DNA of 64,000 nt from Brooklawnia sp963780175 (GCA_963780175.1 CAWAAT010000001.1:682001-746000); one strand, 5' to 3'; positions 8,549-18,112 are shown, counted from the first letter of the stretch. Numbers and translations are program-made. The notes: generated from the letters alone by a model not told the origin.

Positions 8549-9781
8549 GTGACCGTGGATCCCGGCTCCGAGGAAGGCCGCAGCCGCCAGGAGTGGCTGC
8601 GACTGATCGTGGCCATCTACGGCCCTACCCTGCTCGCCTCCGTCGGGTTCGGCGCGATCATCCCGCTGGTCGCGCTGCAGGCCAGTGCACTGGGCGCCAG
8701 CATCGGGCTGGCAGCCTTCATCACCGGACTGTCCGGCGTCGCGTTGTTGATCTTCGACCTGCCCGCGGGGACGATCGCATCGCGTCTGGGCGAGCGGACC
8801 AGCATCGTCGCGGCGTGTCTGGTGGACGCGCTGGTGCTCGCCACGGTCTACCTCGCCACCTCCCTACCGGTGCTCGCAGTGGCCGTTTTCGCCCACGGCA
8901 TGACGGGGTCGATCTTCGGCCTGGCCCGTCAGACCTACCTGACCGAGGCGATCCCGCTGCGCTATCGCGCCCGCGGCATGTCCAGTCTGGGCGGGGTATT
9001 CCGCATCGGCGGTTTCCTCGGCCCGCTGGCCGGGGCGGCGATCCTGAGCAGGGGTGAGATCAGGGACGCGTTCGTGTTCGCCGCCGCCACCAGTCTGGTG
9101 GCGGCCTTCGTCACCCTGGGGCTCCCGGCGCTGCCAACGGATCGACGGATGAGCGTCAACGATCAAGGCGAGCGGCCGCGCACCCTGTCGGTGCTGCGTC
9201 GCCATCGCAGGTCGCTGCTGACGGTGGGGATCGGGTGCCTCGGCCTGATGATGGTTCGCACCTCACGGCAGGTCATCATCCCGCTGTGGGCCGACTCCAA
9301 CGGTCTCTCGGCCAGTCTCATCAGCCTGCTGTACGCGCTGTCCATGGCTTTCGATGTCGCCCTCTTCTACCCGGGCGGGGCGATCATGGACCGCTTCGGG
9401 CGGTGGTGGGTCTGCGTCCCGTCCACGTTCGTGATGTCGGTGGGGATCCTGGTGTTGCCGCTGGCGAACACCGCGGTGGCGATCGCCGTGGTCGCGTGCC
9501 TGCTGGGACTGGGCAACGGCATCAGCTCAGGAATCGTGCTGACGCTGGGGGCGGACGCCTCCCCACGCTTCGGGCGCGCCCAGTTCCTGGCGGGATGGCG
9601 CCTCATTGTGGACACCGGCCAGACACTGGGACCCCTCATCATCTCGGGCGTGACTTTTCTGGGCGGCTTGAGCGCAGCCGCCGTGGCAGTGGGTGCGCTG
9701 GGATGCCTGGGAGGGTTCTGGCTGGCCCGCTGGGTGCCGCGCACTCCGGAGCAGTTGGATCGGTTCCGCCCCGATGAGTGA
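8549..9781 (+). CDS. MFS transporter
   Basis: A 410-residue major facilitator with about 12 hydrophobic helices. The loop between helices 2 and 3 carries an MFS motif A-like pattern (DLPAGTIASRLGER), and the second half has the matching IMDRFGRWW. The best general fit is a drug-efflux or uncharacterised exporter subgroup; no substrate can be assigned. The start is a GTG; a second GTG two codons later is equally possible. It stands alone between a tRNA and orn. Confidence 0.8.
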   Translation: MTVDPGSEEGRSRQEWLRLIVAIYGPTLLASVGFGAIIPLVALQASALGASIGLAAFITGLSGVALLIFDLPAGTIASRLGERTSIVAACLVDALVLATVYLATSLPVLAVAVFAHGMTGSIFGLARQTYLTEAIPLRYRARGMSSLGGVFRIGGFLGPLAGAAILSRGEIRDAFVFAAATSLVAAFVTLGLPALPTDRRMSVNDQGERPRTLSVLRRHRRSLLTVGIGCLGLMMVRTSRQVIIPLWADSNGLSASLISLLYALSMAFDVALFYPGGAIMDRFGRWWVCVPSTFVMSVGILVLPLANTAVAIAVVACLLGLGNGISSGIVLTLGADASPRFGRAQFLAGWRLIVDTGQTLGPLIISGVTFLGGLSAAAVAVGALGCLGGFWLARWVPRTPEQLDRFRPDE

Positions 9782-9822
9782 CGACCGATAGGTCGGGTGA
9801 CAGCGGTCGCCTGAGAAGGCCT

Positions 9823-9828
9823 TAGTCT
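9823..9828 (+). promoter_or_regulatory. Candidate -10 element for orn
   Basis: The hexamer TAGTCT lies 11-16 bases before the likely orn start, so the transcript may have little or no leader. The same hexamer precedes the DUF302 gene near 21.8 kb. No convincing -35 is seen. Confidence 0.35.
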
Positions 9829-9838
9829 TGTGCGCGTG

Positions 9839-10495
9839 ATGGACATGCTGGTGTGGATTGACTGCGAGATGACCGGGCTCGACCTTCGTGCGGATGCGCT
9901 CATCGAGGTGGCGGTGCTGATCACGGATGCGGACCTGAAGGTGCATGGCGAGGGGCTGGACCTGCTCATCGCCCCCTCCGAGGAGGCCCTGGACCAGATG
10001 GGCGACTTCGTCCGGCAGATGCACATCAACTCCGGTTTGCTGGCTGAGCTGTCGGGAGCCACCCTGACCATGCGGGAGGCCGAACAGCAGATCCTCGACC
10101 ACATCAGGCAGTACGTGCCCCTGCCGCGCAAGGCACCGCTTGCCGGCAACACGATCGGTACCGACCGGGGGTTCCTGGCCCGCGACATGCCCGAACTGGA
10201 GGGGTACCTGCATTACCGCAATGTCGACGTCTCCAGCGTGAAGGAACTCGCCCGCCGCTGGTTCCCGAAGGCCTACTACGCGTCCCCAGCCAAGAACGGC
10301 AACCACCGCGCCCTGGCCGACATTCAGGAATCGATCGAGGAGTTGCGCTACTACCGGGAGGCGGTCTTCGTCCCGCAACCCGGGCCATCGACGTCCCAGG
10401 CACGCATCATCGCCGGAAAGCACCAGGGGGCTCTGACCGGGCACGGACCTGCCGCCCTGGCCTTCGAGGGCAGCGACGAGACCACGGACGACTGA
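9839..10495 (+). CDS. orn: Oligoribonuclease (3'-5' exoribonuclease, DEDDh)
   Basis: Orn degrades 2-5 nt RNA fragments and linear dinucleotides such as pGpG. The DEDDh exonuclease motifs are visible: WIDCEMTG at the N-terminus (Asp and Glu metal ligands), an Asp in GTDRGFLARDMP, and NHRALADIQES with the catalytic His and last Asp. About 218 residues is slightly longer than E. coli Orn (181) because of a C-terminal extension rich in Gly, Ala and Pro. In-frame GTG starts exist at 9830 and 9836; the ATG is chosen because it begins the standard MxxLVWIDCEMTG N-terminus. It is monocistronic. Confidence 0.95.
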   Translation: MDMLVWIDCEMTGLDLRADALIEVAVLITDADLKVHGEGLDLLIAPSEEALDQMGDFVRQMHINSGLLAELSGATLTMREAEQQILDHIRQYVPLPRKAPLAGNTIGTDRGFLARDMPELEGYLHYRNVDVSSVKELARRWFPKAYYASPAKNGNHRALADIQESIEELRYYREAVFVPQPGPSTSQARIIAGKHQGALTGHGPAALAFEGSDETTDD

Positions 10496-10599
10496 GCGCC
10501 GAGGCAACTCGTGCGCCGCCCTCCCGGGATTGTGTGAAACCTCGCTGAGCCATGCTCACACGAGGATAATCGTCACCACACCCCCACAGGAGGTTGGCA

Positions 10600-12330
10600 A
10601 TGGCGCTCACACCTGCTCCCACACTCAACGCGACTCGTCGCTCAACCACGTCGGGAGGCTCTAGAAGACTACGAGCACTGGTGCTCGCATTCCTGGTCAT
10701 GTTGGGGTCGCTGCTCACCGGGTGCTCCGCGTCCGAGGCGGACCTGATCGACACCTTGGCGACCACGGACGACGCCAAGGCCCGCGGGAAGGCTGCTACC
10801 GAGCTTGCCAGTCGGCACTCACGGGCAGCTACCGAGACGCTGGTGGCGTCCTCCGGCGCCAACGCAGCCGCCGGAATTGCGGCACTCAGGGACCACTACC
10901 TCGCAGCCTTGGAGGTGGAGCCGACCAAGGCCCTCTCCGAGAAGCAGACCACCGCACTGGACGAGACGATCGACTGTCTGGCTGTGATCGGGGACACCCC
11001 CGCCATGTTGGGCCTGCTCGGATTCGTCCAGAACAACAACGAGTGGATCATCCAGCAGCGAGTGGACGCGGTGGGCGTCCTTGCCACCATGGCCACCGCA
11101 GCGTCACCGCCCGCCCCCGCAGGGACCTCGCAAGGTGCGTTGACCGCCTTGGTCGGGGTGATCGGGATTCCGGATGGCTGGGGTTCCGATGGCATCCGCG
11201 CCGCGGCTGCGGACGCACTGATCGACCACCCGGAGGCTGCTCCGCGCCTCGTTGAGCTGCGGTCGGAGGCTGGTGGCGTCAGCGCGAACTGGGGGGCCTC
11301 GACGGCTCGTGCCGTGGACGGGGTGCTGCTGAAGCAGGGCGAACCGGCAGCGGTGGCCCTCGTTGCAGCGCTGGCGCCGGCACAAGATGCCGCGTGGGTT
11401 CCCGAGATGCTGTGCACGATCGGGACGCCGGCCATCGCCCCCACCGGGGGCGCCCTGACCGATCCTGATGCGGCCGTCCGTGCCGGCGCCCTAGGCGCCC
11501 TGCTGTGTCTGCGTGGGCAGGACCGCGCGGCCGTCGATGGGTTCCTCGCTTCCCCTGATCGGGCGGCCCAGCTGGTCGAGGCTCACTCAAACGAAGCCTT
11601 CTCACCGCGATACGCGGACATTGAGGAAATCCTGTTTGCCATCGGAGAGCCAGCGGTAGGCCCCCTGGCCGGAGTGCTGGGCTCCGCAGACTGGGCAGTC
11701 GACCTGCTCGGCCGCTTCGGGACGGCCGCCGCACCCGAACTGGTGTCGCTGCTGGGAGATGGCGACCCCGCGCTGCGAGCCCGCGCGCTCAAGGCGCTGC
11801 TGGACTTCTACGACGCTCATCCAGGCGAAGCGGCTCCTTACCTGGTTACCCCCGAGCGTTTGCCCTTCCTGGTCGAGACGTACGCCAGCACATCGGTGGC
11901 CGCAGAGTGGACACTGGGTGACGTGTTGGTGGCATCCGGTCAGCCGGCCGCCAACGCGATCGTGGGCAGGACGGTGGGGCTACTCACGCAGGAGGGCGAC
12001 TGGACGGATGCCGGCACTGCGCTCAGGTTCTATGAACTCATCCTCCGGTTCGATCCCGCGACCGCCACCAACGTGCTCGTGGACCTCGTGGCCAATGACG
12101 CGGCCAGCCGCCAACGCACCCTGTTCCTGGCGGTGAAGCTCGGCATTCCTGGAAGTGAGGACCGGCTCAACGATCTACTGATGCAGGTCGGCGACGTGTC
12201 GATGGCCGAGGACTACCTGAACTCGGGTTCGGAGCTGCTGTCCCAGGGCGGGGAACGCTGGGCCACCGCCCACGGGTACTACGTGGAGTCCGGACCGGGC
12301 AGTCACCGGACAACGTGGGGCTCATTCTGA
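10600..12330 (+). CDS. HEAT-repeat lipoprotein, unknown function
   Basis: A 576-residue exported lipoprotein. After a basic N-terminus and a hydrophobic segment (about residues 25-40) there is a lipobox LLTGC with Cys42. The rest is alanine- and leucine-rich, with repeated ~35-residue helical pairs that resemble HEAT/PBS-lyase repeats, for example AVRAGALGALLCL and ALRARALKALLDF. Such solenoids are binding scaffolds. AGGAGG at 10588-10593 sits six bases before the ATG and fixes the start; an in-frame TTG two codons earlier is rejected because it overlaps this site. No neighbouring operon partner is seen. Confidence 0.7.
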   Translation: MALTPAPTLNATRRSTTSGGSRRLRALVLAFLVMLGSLLTGCSASEADLIDTLATTDDAKARGKAATELASRHSRAATETLVASSGANAAAGIAALRDHYLAALEVEPTKALSEKQTTALDETIDCLAVIGDTPAMLGLLGFVQNNNEWIIQQRVDAVGVLATMATAASPPAPAGTSQGALTALVGVIGIPDGWGSDGIRAAAADALIDHPEAAPRLVELRSEAGGVSANWGASTARAVDGVLLKQGEPAAVALVAALAPAQDAAWVPEMLCTIGTPAIAPTGGALTDPDAAVRAGALGALLCLRGQDRAAVDGFLASPDRAAQLVEAHSNEAFSPRYADIEEILFAIGEPAVGPLAGVLGSADWAVDLLGRFGTAAAPELVSLLGDGDPALRARALKALLDFYDAHPGEAAPYLVTPERLPFLVETYASTSVAAEWTLGDVLVASGQPAANAIVGRTVGLLTQEGDWTDAGTALRFYELILRFDPATATNVLVDLVANDAASRQRTLFLAVKLGIPGSEDRLNDLLMQVGDVSMAEDYLNSGSELLSQGGERWATAHGYYVESGPGSHRTTWGSF

Positions 12331-12346
12331 AGGCGCGGATTTCACA

Positions 12347-12375
12347 TTGAGCCGTCCGGGGCGCTAACCTAAGCT
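12347..12375 (+). promoter_or_regulatory. Candidate promoter of tRNA-His
   Basis: TTGAGC (12347-12352) and TAAGCT (12370-12375) are separated by 17 bases and end 37 bases before the mature tRNA 5' end. This is a sigma-70-like arrangement. Confidence 0.45.
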
Positions 12376-12412
12376 GGCTGTCCTGTTGAAGGACACGTCC
12401 GAGGGTGGCCGT

Positions 12413-12489
12413 GGTGGGTGTAGCTCAGTTGGTAGAGCACCTGGTTGTGGTCCAGGCGGTCGCGGGTTCAAGTCCCGTCATCCACCCCA
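12413..12489 (+). tRNA. tRNA-His (anticodon GTG)
   Basis: A complete cloverleaf. The acceptor stem GTGGGTG pairs with CATCCAC, the extra G-1 at 12413 faces discriminator C at 12486 as expected for tRNA-His, and CCA is encoded at 12487-12489. The anticodon stem CCTGG/CCAGG encloses the loop TTGTGGT with GTG at 12447-12449. The T loop is TTCAAGT. Confidence 0.97.
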
Positions 12490-12556
12490 CCTTCACCTCT
12501 CCCGCTGCCGGCGAACCGCCGTCCGGCTGGTGCTGCCGAACGGCGGCCCCAATCCG

Positions 12557-13165
12557 TCAGTCGACCTTGATGTCTGCGGCCATCGACTTCTTGACAGCCT
12601 CCTGCGATGACTCAACTCCTTCGGTCACCAACGCCCCGTCCGAATCCATCAGGTGCGCTCGGATGAACCACTGGTACTTCTCAAGTTCGGCCACCTGACC
12701 TACCAGCATGTCGTGGGTCACCACGTCGATGGGCTCAGCCTCATCAATCATCGTCCGATGGTCCTCAATCACTCCTGAGTAGGCCAGATCGAGCGCGGCC
12801 AGGTGCTCGGCGGCCTGGCCCAGACCGATCGCGTAGTCATCCCACGTCCGCTTCGCGACGAGGTCACCCGGGCAACCGTTGGGCGAGACCCCCATCGTGG
12901 CCATGCGCTCGGCGAGTTCGTCGACCATGGCTCGAACACCGTCCACCTGCGGGTCGAGCATGGTGTGCACGCCGATGAACTTGGGACCAACCACATTCCA
13001 GTGAGCATGCTTGAGGGTCAGTTGAAGGTCGTTGAGGGCATGCAGTCTCAACTGCAGCTTCTCGGCCAGTGCCCGCCCCTTGGCGGTGTCGACTCCGGGA
13101 ACCGTGAAGATCTTGCCGGACGCTGGCTTGTTGGCAGAGGTCGTGGATTTCTTTGTCGTTGCCAT
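12557..13165 (-). CDS. dps: Dps-family DNA-binding ferritin-like protein
   Basis: A 202-residue Dps protein: dodecameric iron-oxidising ferritin-like protein that protects DNA from peroxide. The ferroxidase signature is present, with LKHAHWNVVG (residues 51-60), His67 in FIGVHTMLD and Asp82/Glu83 in VDELAERM. The first ~18 residues are Lys-, Thr- and Ser-rich, a typical DNA-binding tail. It is monocistronic and converges on tRNA-His. A short perfect palindrome lies about 22 bases upstream of its ATG and could be an operator. Confidence 0.93.
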   Translation of the reverse strand: MATTKKSTTSANKPASGKIFTVPGVDTAKGRALAEKLQLRLHALNDLQLTLKHAHWNVVGPKFIGVHTMLDPQVDGVRAMVDELAERMATMGVSPNGCPGDLVAKRTWDDYAIGLGQAAEHLAALDLAYSGVIEDHRTMIDEAEPIDVVTHDMLVGQVAELEKYQWFIRAHLMDSDGALVTEGVESSQEAVKKSMAADIKVD

Positions 13166-13186
13166 ACCCCAGACTCGCTCACGATT

Positions 13187-13200
13187 CTTGATTTCTCAAG
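13187..13200. promoter_or_regulatory. Palindrome upstream of dps
   Basis: CTTGA-TTTC-TCAAG is a perfect 5+5 inverted repeat 22-35 bases before the dps ATG. The position fits an operator overlapping the promoter or start site, but no regulator can be named. Confidence 0.25.
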
Positions 13201-13282
13201 AGGACGACAGAAGCTTGGGCTGGCACACAGGCTTGTGGCAACTGAACTGCCTGCAAAGCGGATGACCACGTAGGCTGCCGGG

Positions 13283-13678
13283 GTGGACGTCGTCTCGGCA
13301 GCCGGTGTCATCGTTCTCGACGAGCAGGGGCGCATCCTGTTGGTGCAACGCGGAAACGAGCCCCAACGGGGCCGGTGGTCGGTTCCAGGCGGACGCGTCG
13401 AGCCCGGCGAGACACCTGCTCAGGCTGCCGTCCGAGAGGCACTGGAAGAAACGGGCCTGAGGGTCCGAATCGAGCGTGAAGTGCTGCGATTGCGGATCGC
13501 GGCCGGAACGGAGCGGGAGTACGACGTTCGCGACTTCACCGCCACTGTCGAGTCTGGCTGGCTCGCACCGGGAGACGATGCCCTGGACGTGCGCTGGTTC
13601 ACCCCGTCGGAACTGGTGAACGTCCCCCTGAGTGTCAACCTGATCGATCACCTGCGGACCGCCGGGGTGTTGGAATGA
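13283..13678 (+). CDS. NUDIX hydrolase
   Basis: A 131-residue NUDIX protein. The Nudix box is complete: it opens GRVEPGE and closes REALEETGL, matching GX5EX7REUXEEXGU. The N-terminal sheet begins DVVSAAGVIVLDEQGRILLV. The size and single domain suggest a nucleotide-pool or ADP-ribose-type pyrophosphatase, but the substrate cannot be read from sequence. The GTG start at 13283 lies 21 bases beyond the dps upstream region, on the opposite strand. Confidence 0.85.
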   Translation: MDVVSAAGVIVLDEQGRILLVQRGNEPQRGRWSVPGGRVEPGETPAQAAVREALEETGLRVRIEREVLRLRIAAGTEREYDVRDFTATVESGWLAPGDDALDVRWFTPSELVNVPLSVNLIDHLRTAGVLE

Positions 13679-13734
13679 GATCGCCCGGCGACCCCTGAGC
13701 GACTCAGGGCCTTCCGTCACCGCGGTCTGACAGA

Positions 13735-15021
13735 ATGGGCGGCGTGACATCTGCCAAGCGCATCCAGTCGATCAGCGGGACGCTCCGCCAGAGTTTCGCA
13801 CTGTCGGTGGGCAACGTGGCCGCCTTCGCCTCCCGGGTCACCGGACGCGGCACCGGTGCGTCCATCAAAGGGGCGCTGATCACTCGGCTCGACCCAGGGG
13901 CCTTCGCGCGACTGGTGAGCGGCAAACGCATCGCAGTGGTGTCCGGCACGAACGGCAAGACAACGACCACCCACCTGCTCACCGCGGCGCTGCGCGAGTC
14001 GGTCGCCGATCCCCACGACGTGGTGACCAACCCCGACGGAGCCAACCTGCGCGAGGGGGTGGTCTCGGCCCTGTCAGTTCGGCCCAAGGCGCCCATCGCG
14101 GTGCTCGAGGTGGACGAACAGGTGGTGCCCGACATGATCCGCCTCGGTCGACCCGAGGTGCTCGTGATGTTGAACTTCAGCCGCGACCAACTCGACCGGC
14201 ACCACGAGATCAATGCCCTGGGACGCAGGTGGCGCGAAGCGCTGATCGAGGCTGGCGCCAACGGTCCGGCGGTGGTCGCCAATGTCAAGGACCCGCTGGT
14301 CGCCTGGTCCGCCCAACCGGCCAACAAGGTCATCTGGGTCGACATGGGGACCCAGTGGTCGCAGGACTCGGCCCTGTGCCCGAGCTGCGGCACGGTTCTT
14401 GTCATTGATCGGGACGGACGCTGGGACTGCCCTGGATGCGAACTCGGCGAGCAGGAGGCCGACTTCCGAGTCGAGGGCGACGATGTGGTGAGTGCCTCTG
14501 GCAGAAGGTGGCGGCTGCAGCTCCAGGTCCCGGGCAGGTTCAACAAGGGCAACGCTGCCTGCGCGCTGGCTGCCGCGGTCGAGATGGGTCTCTACGAGGC
14601 GGTCGCGATCAAAGGCATGCGCACCGTCAAGGCGCCGGCCGGACGTTTCGCCGTCGGCGTCTACGGCAACACCCGGGCGCGACTGGTGCTGGCCAAGAAC
14701 CCGGCCGGCTGGGTTGAATCGCTGCTGGTGATGGAGTCCGATCCCGTGATCCTGGCAATCGACTCGCTGATAGCCGACGGCACCGATGTCAGCTGGCTGT
14801 GGGACGTCGACTTCGAGCAGTTGGCCGGACGCCGGGTGATCTGTACCGGCCCCCGATCTGCCGACCTGGCGGTCAGGCTCAGTTATGCGGACGTGGATCA
14901 TGAGGTCATCCCAGAAGTCACAGACGCGCTCAAGGGACCGTTCGAAGGCACAGTGGACGTCCTGGCCACCTACTCGGTATTCCTGCGGTTGTGCCGCTTG
15001 GGAGGGGTTGAGCTGAAATGA
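13735..15021 (+). CDS. murT: Lipid II isoglutaminyl synthase, Mur ligase subunit MurT
   Basis: With GatD, MurT amidates the D-glutamate of the peptidoglycan stem to D-isoglutamine. It is 428 residues long. The Mur-ligase ATP loop GTNGKTTT is at residues 71-78, followed by the central domain motif VLEVDEQVVPDM and MLNFSRDQLDRHHE. A zinc ribbon characteristic of MurT is present, with CPSC near residue 219 and CPGC about 18 residues on. The C-terminal Mur ligase domain completes the protein. The start could also be the GTG at 13744; neither has a clear ribosome site. gatD overlaps its 3' end by 4 bases. Confidence 0.95.
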   Translation: MGGVTSAKRIQSISGTLRQSFALSVGNVAAFASRVTGRGTGASIKGALITRLDPGAFARLVSGKRIAVVSGTNGKTTTTHLLTAALRESVADPHDVVTNPDGANLREGVVSALSVRPKAPIAVLEVDEQVVPDMIRLGRPEVLVMLNFSRDQLDRHHEINALGRRWREALIEAGANGPAVVANVKDPLVAWSAQPANKVIWVDMGTQWSQDSALCPSCGTVLVIDRDGRWDCPGCELGEQEADFRVEGDDVVSASGRRWRLQLQVPGRFNKGNAACALAAAVEMGLYEAVAIKGMRTVKAPAGRFAVGVYGNTRARLVLAKNPAGWVESLLVMESDPVILAIDSLIADGTDVSWLWDVDFEQLAGRRVICTGPRSADLAVRLSYADVDHEVIPEVTDALKGPFEGTVDVLATYSVFLRLCRLGGVELK

Positions 15022-15767
15022 CGCACAAAATCGTGGTGGTCTACCAGTCACTGCTGGGCATCTACGGTGATCGTGGCAACGCGAAAGTCCTGCTCAAGCG
15101 GCTGCAGTGGCGCGGTGAACCCGCCGAGCTCGTCGACGTCGAGCCCGGCCAGCCGGTGCCCACCGACGGATTGGTCTACCTGTTGGGGGGTGGAGAGGAC
15201 CAGGCACAGATCGCCGCCGTCAAGGCGCTGGTCGCCGACCGCGGCCTGCATGCCGGGCTGGACGCGGGCGCGGTGCTCTTCGCCGTCTGCGCGGGCTACC
15301 AACTGTGCGGGCACTCCTTCACCGTCGGCGAGAACCAAGAGGTCTTCCAAGGACTGGGACTGCTCGACGTCGAAACCAGACGCGGTGACCAGCGAGCCGT
15401 CGGTGAGATCCTCACCACGTGGACACGTCCGGATGGCAGCGAGGAGTACCTCACAGGCTTCGAGAACCACGGCGGGTTCACCAGCCTGGGCAGCGACGCC
15501 AAGCCGTTCGCGAAGGTCGAGGTAGGCGTCGGCAACGGTACTGACGGTTTCGACGGAGCCGTGCAGGGTCGGGTGATCGGAACGTATCCGCACGGTCCCA
15601 TCCTGCCGCGCAACCCGGCGCTGGCCGATCACCTGCTCGAGTGGGCACTGGGACGCCCACTGCCCCCACTGCCGCGTCCAGACGTCAACGCCGAGCACGA
15701 CATCCTGCGATCGCAGCGACTGAACGTCGTACGGACGACCAGGAACCGGGCCGAACAGACGCGCTGA
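15018..15767 (+). CDS. gatD: Lipid II isoglutaminyl synthase, glutamine amidotransferase subunit GatD
   Basis: A 249-residue class I glutaminase that releases ammonia from glutamine for MurT. Nucleophile Cys91 lies in FAVCAGYQLCG and the partner His192 in YPHGPILPRNP, matching the spacing known for S. aureus GatD. GGGEDQ near residue 58 is also a family feature. The ATG overlaps the murT stop (ATGA), so the subunits are translationally coupled. Confidence 0.95.
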   Translation: MTHKIVVVYQSLLGIYGDRGNAKVLLKRLQWRGEPAELVDVEPGQPVPTDGLVYLLGGGEDQAQIAAVKALVADRGLHAGLDAGAVLFAVCAGYQLCGHSFTVGENQEVFQGLGLLDVETRRGDQRAVGEILTTWTRPDGSEEYLTGFENHGGFTSLGSDAKPFAKVEVGVGNGTDGFDGAVQGRVIGTYPHGPILPRNPALADHLLEWALGRPLPPLPRPDVNAEHDILRSQRLNVVRTTRNRAEQTR

Positions 15768-15793
15768 TCCAGGCGGGCAGAACCGTCGCTGGA

Positions 15794-16636
15794 TCACGTC
15801 CAGGGATGGCCGCCCTCAAGTCCCGGGACCAGGCTGCGCCGGCGACGTGCAGAAGCGTAGAAAGCCGCCAGGATGACGAAGCAGCCGAAGGCGGCCAGGC
15901 CCGCCAGCAGGTAACTGCGGGGCTCGCCGAATACCCGTTCCCAGCCCACCCAACCCAAGCCCCAGGCCAGCCCCAGACCGACGGCGTACTGGCGGTAGAG
16001 CCGGCCCGCCATGGCCAAGGCGCCGGCCACGAAGACGCAGCAGGCGATGATCGCGGTGATGAGGTACAGGTCCGACTCGACAAGTGAGTACGACTCAACG
16101 ATGACCGGCACCGAGACCAACGCCTCGACTGTCACGAAGCCCAGGGCCAGCCCCCAACCCGGGTCGGTGGCAAGATGCTCCAGCCACGATGCCCGGTACT
16201 TGGCCAGGCGCCACACCACCAGGCACAGGGACCCGACGGTGAGGGCCAACAGGACGATGGCCGGCACCAGCAGGCCCGTCTGCGCTGACAGGACCCAACC
16301 CAGGTGCGCTACGCCGGCCACCGCAGCCGGCCAGCCGATGGCCCGACCCCTTCTGGAGGCTCGACCCCTGGCGGTCCACAGCCAAACGATGAAAACAGAC
16401 AGCCCCGCGATGACCGCCCACCAGATCCAGAAAGCTCGGGGGTCCAGGGACAGCAGCGTGGCTGCTCGACCGAAGAGACTGGCGGTCATCTCACTAGCGG
16501 GTCTGAGAGTGGCCGCCAACGCCCCCGCGATGACCAGCGCTGCCCCGCCGGTCCCGGCGAGGTGACGACTGCTGACGTCCCCCGCAGCGGACGCGACGAC
16601 ATCGGGGCGGATGCCAGGCCGTGGATCGTCGGTCAT
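15794..16636 (-). CDS. Conserved membrane protein, unknown
   Basis: A 280-residue protein with about seven or eight hydrophobic helices after an N-terminal ~30-residue soluble stretch. The sequence is rich in Trp, Ala and Val with few charges inside helices. A basic tail (ARRRRSLV) follows the last helix, supporting a cytoplasmic C-terminus. No family motif is recognised. Its start overlaps the stop of the FUSC-like gene by 4 bases, so the two are co-translated and may work together. Confidence 0.6.
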   Translation of the reverse strand: MTDDPRPGIRPDVVASAAGDVSSRHLAGTGGAALVIAGALAATLRPASEMTASLFGRAATLLSLDPRAFWIWWAVIAGLSVFIVWLWTARGRASRRGRAIGWPAAVAGVAHLGWVLSAQTGLLVPAIVLLALTVGSLCLVVWRLAKYRASWLEHLATDPGWGLALGFVTVEALVSVPVIVESYSLVESDLYLITAIIACCVFVAGALAMAGRLYRQYAVGLGLAWGLGWVGWERVFGEPRSYLLAGLAAFGCFVILAAFYASARRRRSLVPGLEGGHPWT

Positions 16637-18006
16637 CGTGGCTCGGGATCCTCGCCGATCGCTTCTTCGTCAACCGGCTCTACGGCCGGCATGGCCACCG
16701 TCAGCTCGTCGTCCGACACCTCGTAGATGACCTCCGGATGCTCCGTGCGCGACCTGGCTGCCCGGCGGCGCATTCTCTGGTGGGCGGCAAGCCCCCAAGG
16801 TGTGCGGATCCGCGGACCAACGGATCCTTGTGGCAGCGCCAGCCCCAGCTGGGTCGCCTGCCACTCGTCGTAGCGCCTGGCATGAGCCGTTGCGTCCAGG
16901 TCTTGCAGCATCTGGTCGATCGCCGAAAGGATGGAGCCCCGCATCATCCACAGGTCGGTCTGGACCGAATCGACCAGCATCAAATCGGTGAGCCGGGCGC
17001 GGGTTTCACGCAGGGTCGCCACGGTTGCCTCGTACCGGACGCGGGCGTCTCGCACGTCCCCGCCAGCCTCCGCCTCCAGCAGAGCACCGAACTCAGCGAC
17101 GGTGAGGCCAACCTCCCGGAGCACCACCGAGAAGATCCGACGCACCTGGTCGCCGTAACCGTCATCAGGGCTGGGGTGCAGGGGCGCCTCAGCCTGCATG
17201 ACGCGGAACACCTGCCGGGCCGCGAGCAGGGTGCGCTCCAGGGCATCCAGTCCCTCGCGCAGCAGGGGGACGACATCGGCCTGGAAGATCGCCCGTCGGT
17301 TCCACCGACGCAGCTCCGACGCCTCGTCCAAGCTCCCGGCAGCTCGGGTGACCAGTGGGACGACTTCACGGCTGCTCGCCAACCACTGCGTGGCTGCGTC
17401 CCGCGTCATCGTGTGGGTGGCCAAGTGGTCACCGGCGTCATCGAAGAGTTCACCGAGACGGATGGCAACCTGCCGAACCTCGCCGGACAGTTCGTGGACT
17501 CTGATGCGACGCGGCAGGGCCAGCGGGAAGATCACCCCTACCACCGTGCCGATCAGGGTCGTGAGCAGCCTGGAGACCGCCGCCACCTCAGTCCCGGAGG
17601 ACCCGAGGATGAGCATGGCGCTGATCGCGGTTTCGAGTCCGGAGGCGCCGAGCTGGAAGATCCTGGCCACCATCAGCGCGACGAAAACCGCCAAGCCCAG
17701 CGACCACCACTGCAACCCCACGAACAGCGAGAACCCGACCGCGACCCCGACACCGATGAGCACCGCCGCCACTCTCGTGAGGCCCGTTCGGAAGGATCCC
17801 CGCAGTGAGGCCTGGGTGACCAACATGGCCGTGAGAGCACCGGTGAGGTCGACCGGGCCGGAGATGAAGGTCACCGTCAGCAGGTAGGCCAGGACGGTCA
17901 CGACGGTCAGCCTGCCGACGTCGGTCAGCGCATCCCCGACGACGCGGAAGAGGTCGGCGCGGCTGGTGGGCACGCCAGGCCAGATCTGTCCGATCCGATC
18001 CAACAC
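16633..18006 (-). CDS. FUSC / aromatic-acid-exporter-like membrane protein
   Basis: A 457-residue protein. The N-terminal ~170 residues hold about five or six close-packed hydrophobic helices with the pattern TAMLVTQASLRGSFRTGLTR, typical of FUSC/ArAE (DUF939-type) proteins. The remaining ~290 residues are a long helical cytoplasmic domain. Family members are implicated in export of aromatic or toxic acids, but no substrate is defined here. It is the first gene of a two-gene unit. Confidence 0.7.
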   Translation of the reverse strand: MLDRIGQIWPGVPTSRADLFRVVGDALTDVGRLTVVTVLAYLLTVTFISGPVDLTGALTAMLVTQASLRGSFRTGLTRVAAVLIGVGVAVGFSLFVGLQWWSLGLAVFVALMVARIFQLGASGLETAISAMLILGSSGTEVAAVSRLLTTLIGTVVGVIFPLALPRRIRVHELSGEVRQVAIRLGELFDDAGDHLATHTMTRDAATQWLASSREVVPLVTRAAGSLDEASELRRWNRRAIFQADVVPLLREGLDALERTLLAARQVFRVMQAEAPLHPSPDDGYGDQVRRIFSVVLREVGLTVAEFGALLEAEAGGDVRDARVRYEATVATLRETRARLTDLMLVDSVQTDLWMMRGSILSAIDQMLQDLDATAHARRYDEWQATQLGLALPQGSVGPRIRTPWGLAAHQRMRRRAARSRTEHPEVIYEVSDDELTVAMPAVEPVDEEAIGEDPEPR

Positions 18007-18080
18007 CCCATCAGCCTACTGACGCTGACCTCCCCAGCGCCCTCACCCTGAATCTCGCCCGGGGTCCGAACCTCACGGCG

Positions 18081-18086
18081 TAGAGT
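18081..18086 (+). promoter_or_regulatory. Candidate -10 element of zwf-like gene
   Basis: TAGAGT lies 32-27 bases before the GTG start, with the ribosome site GGAGGG (18100-18105) in between. No clear -35 is seen. Confidence 0.3.
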
Positions 18087-18112
18087 CTCGGTCGAGGCAG
18101 GAGGGACGTACC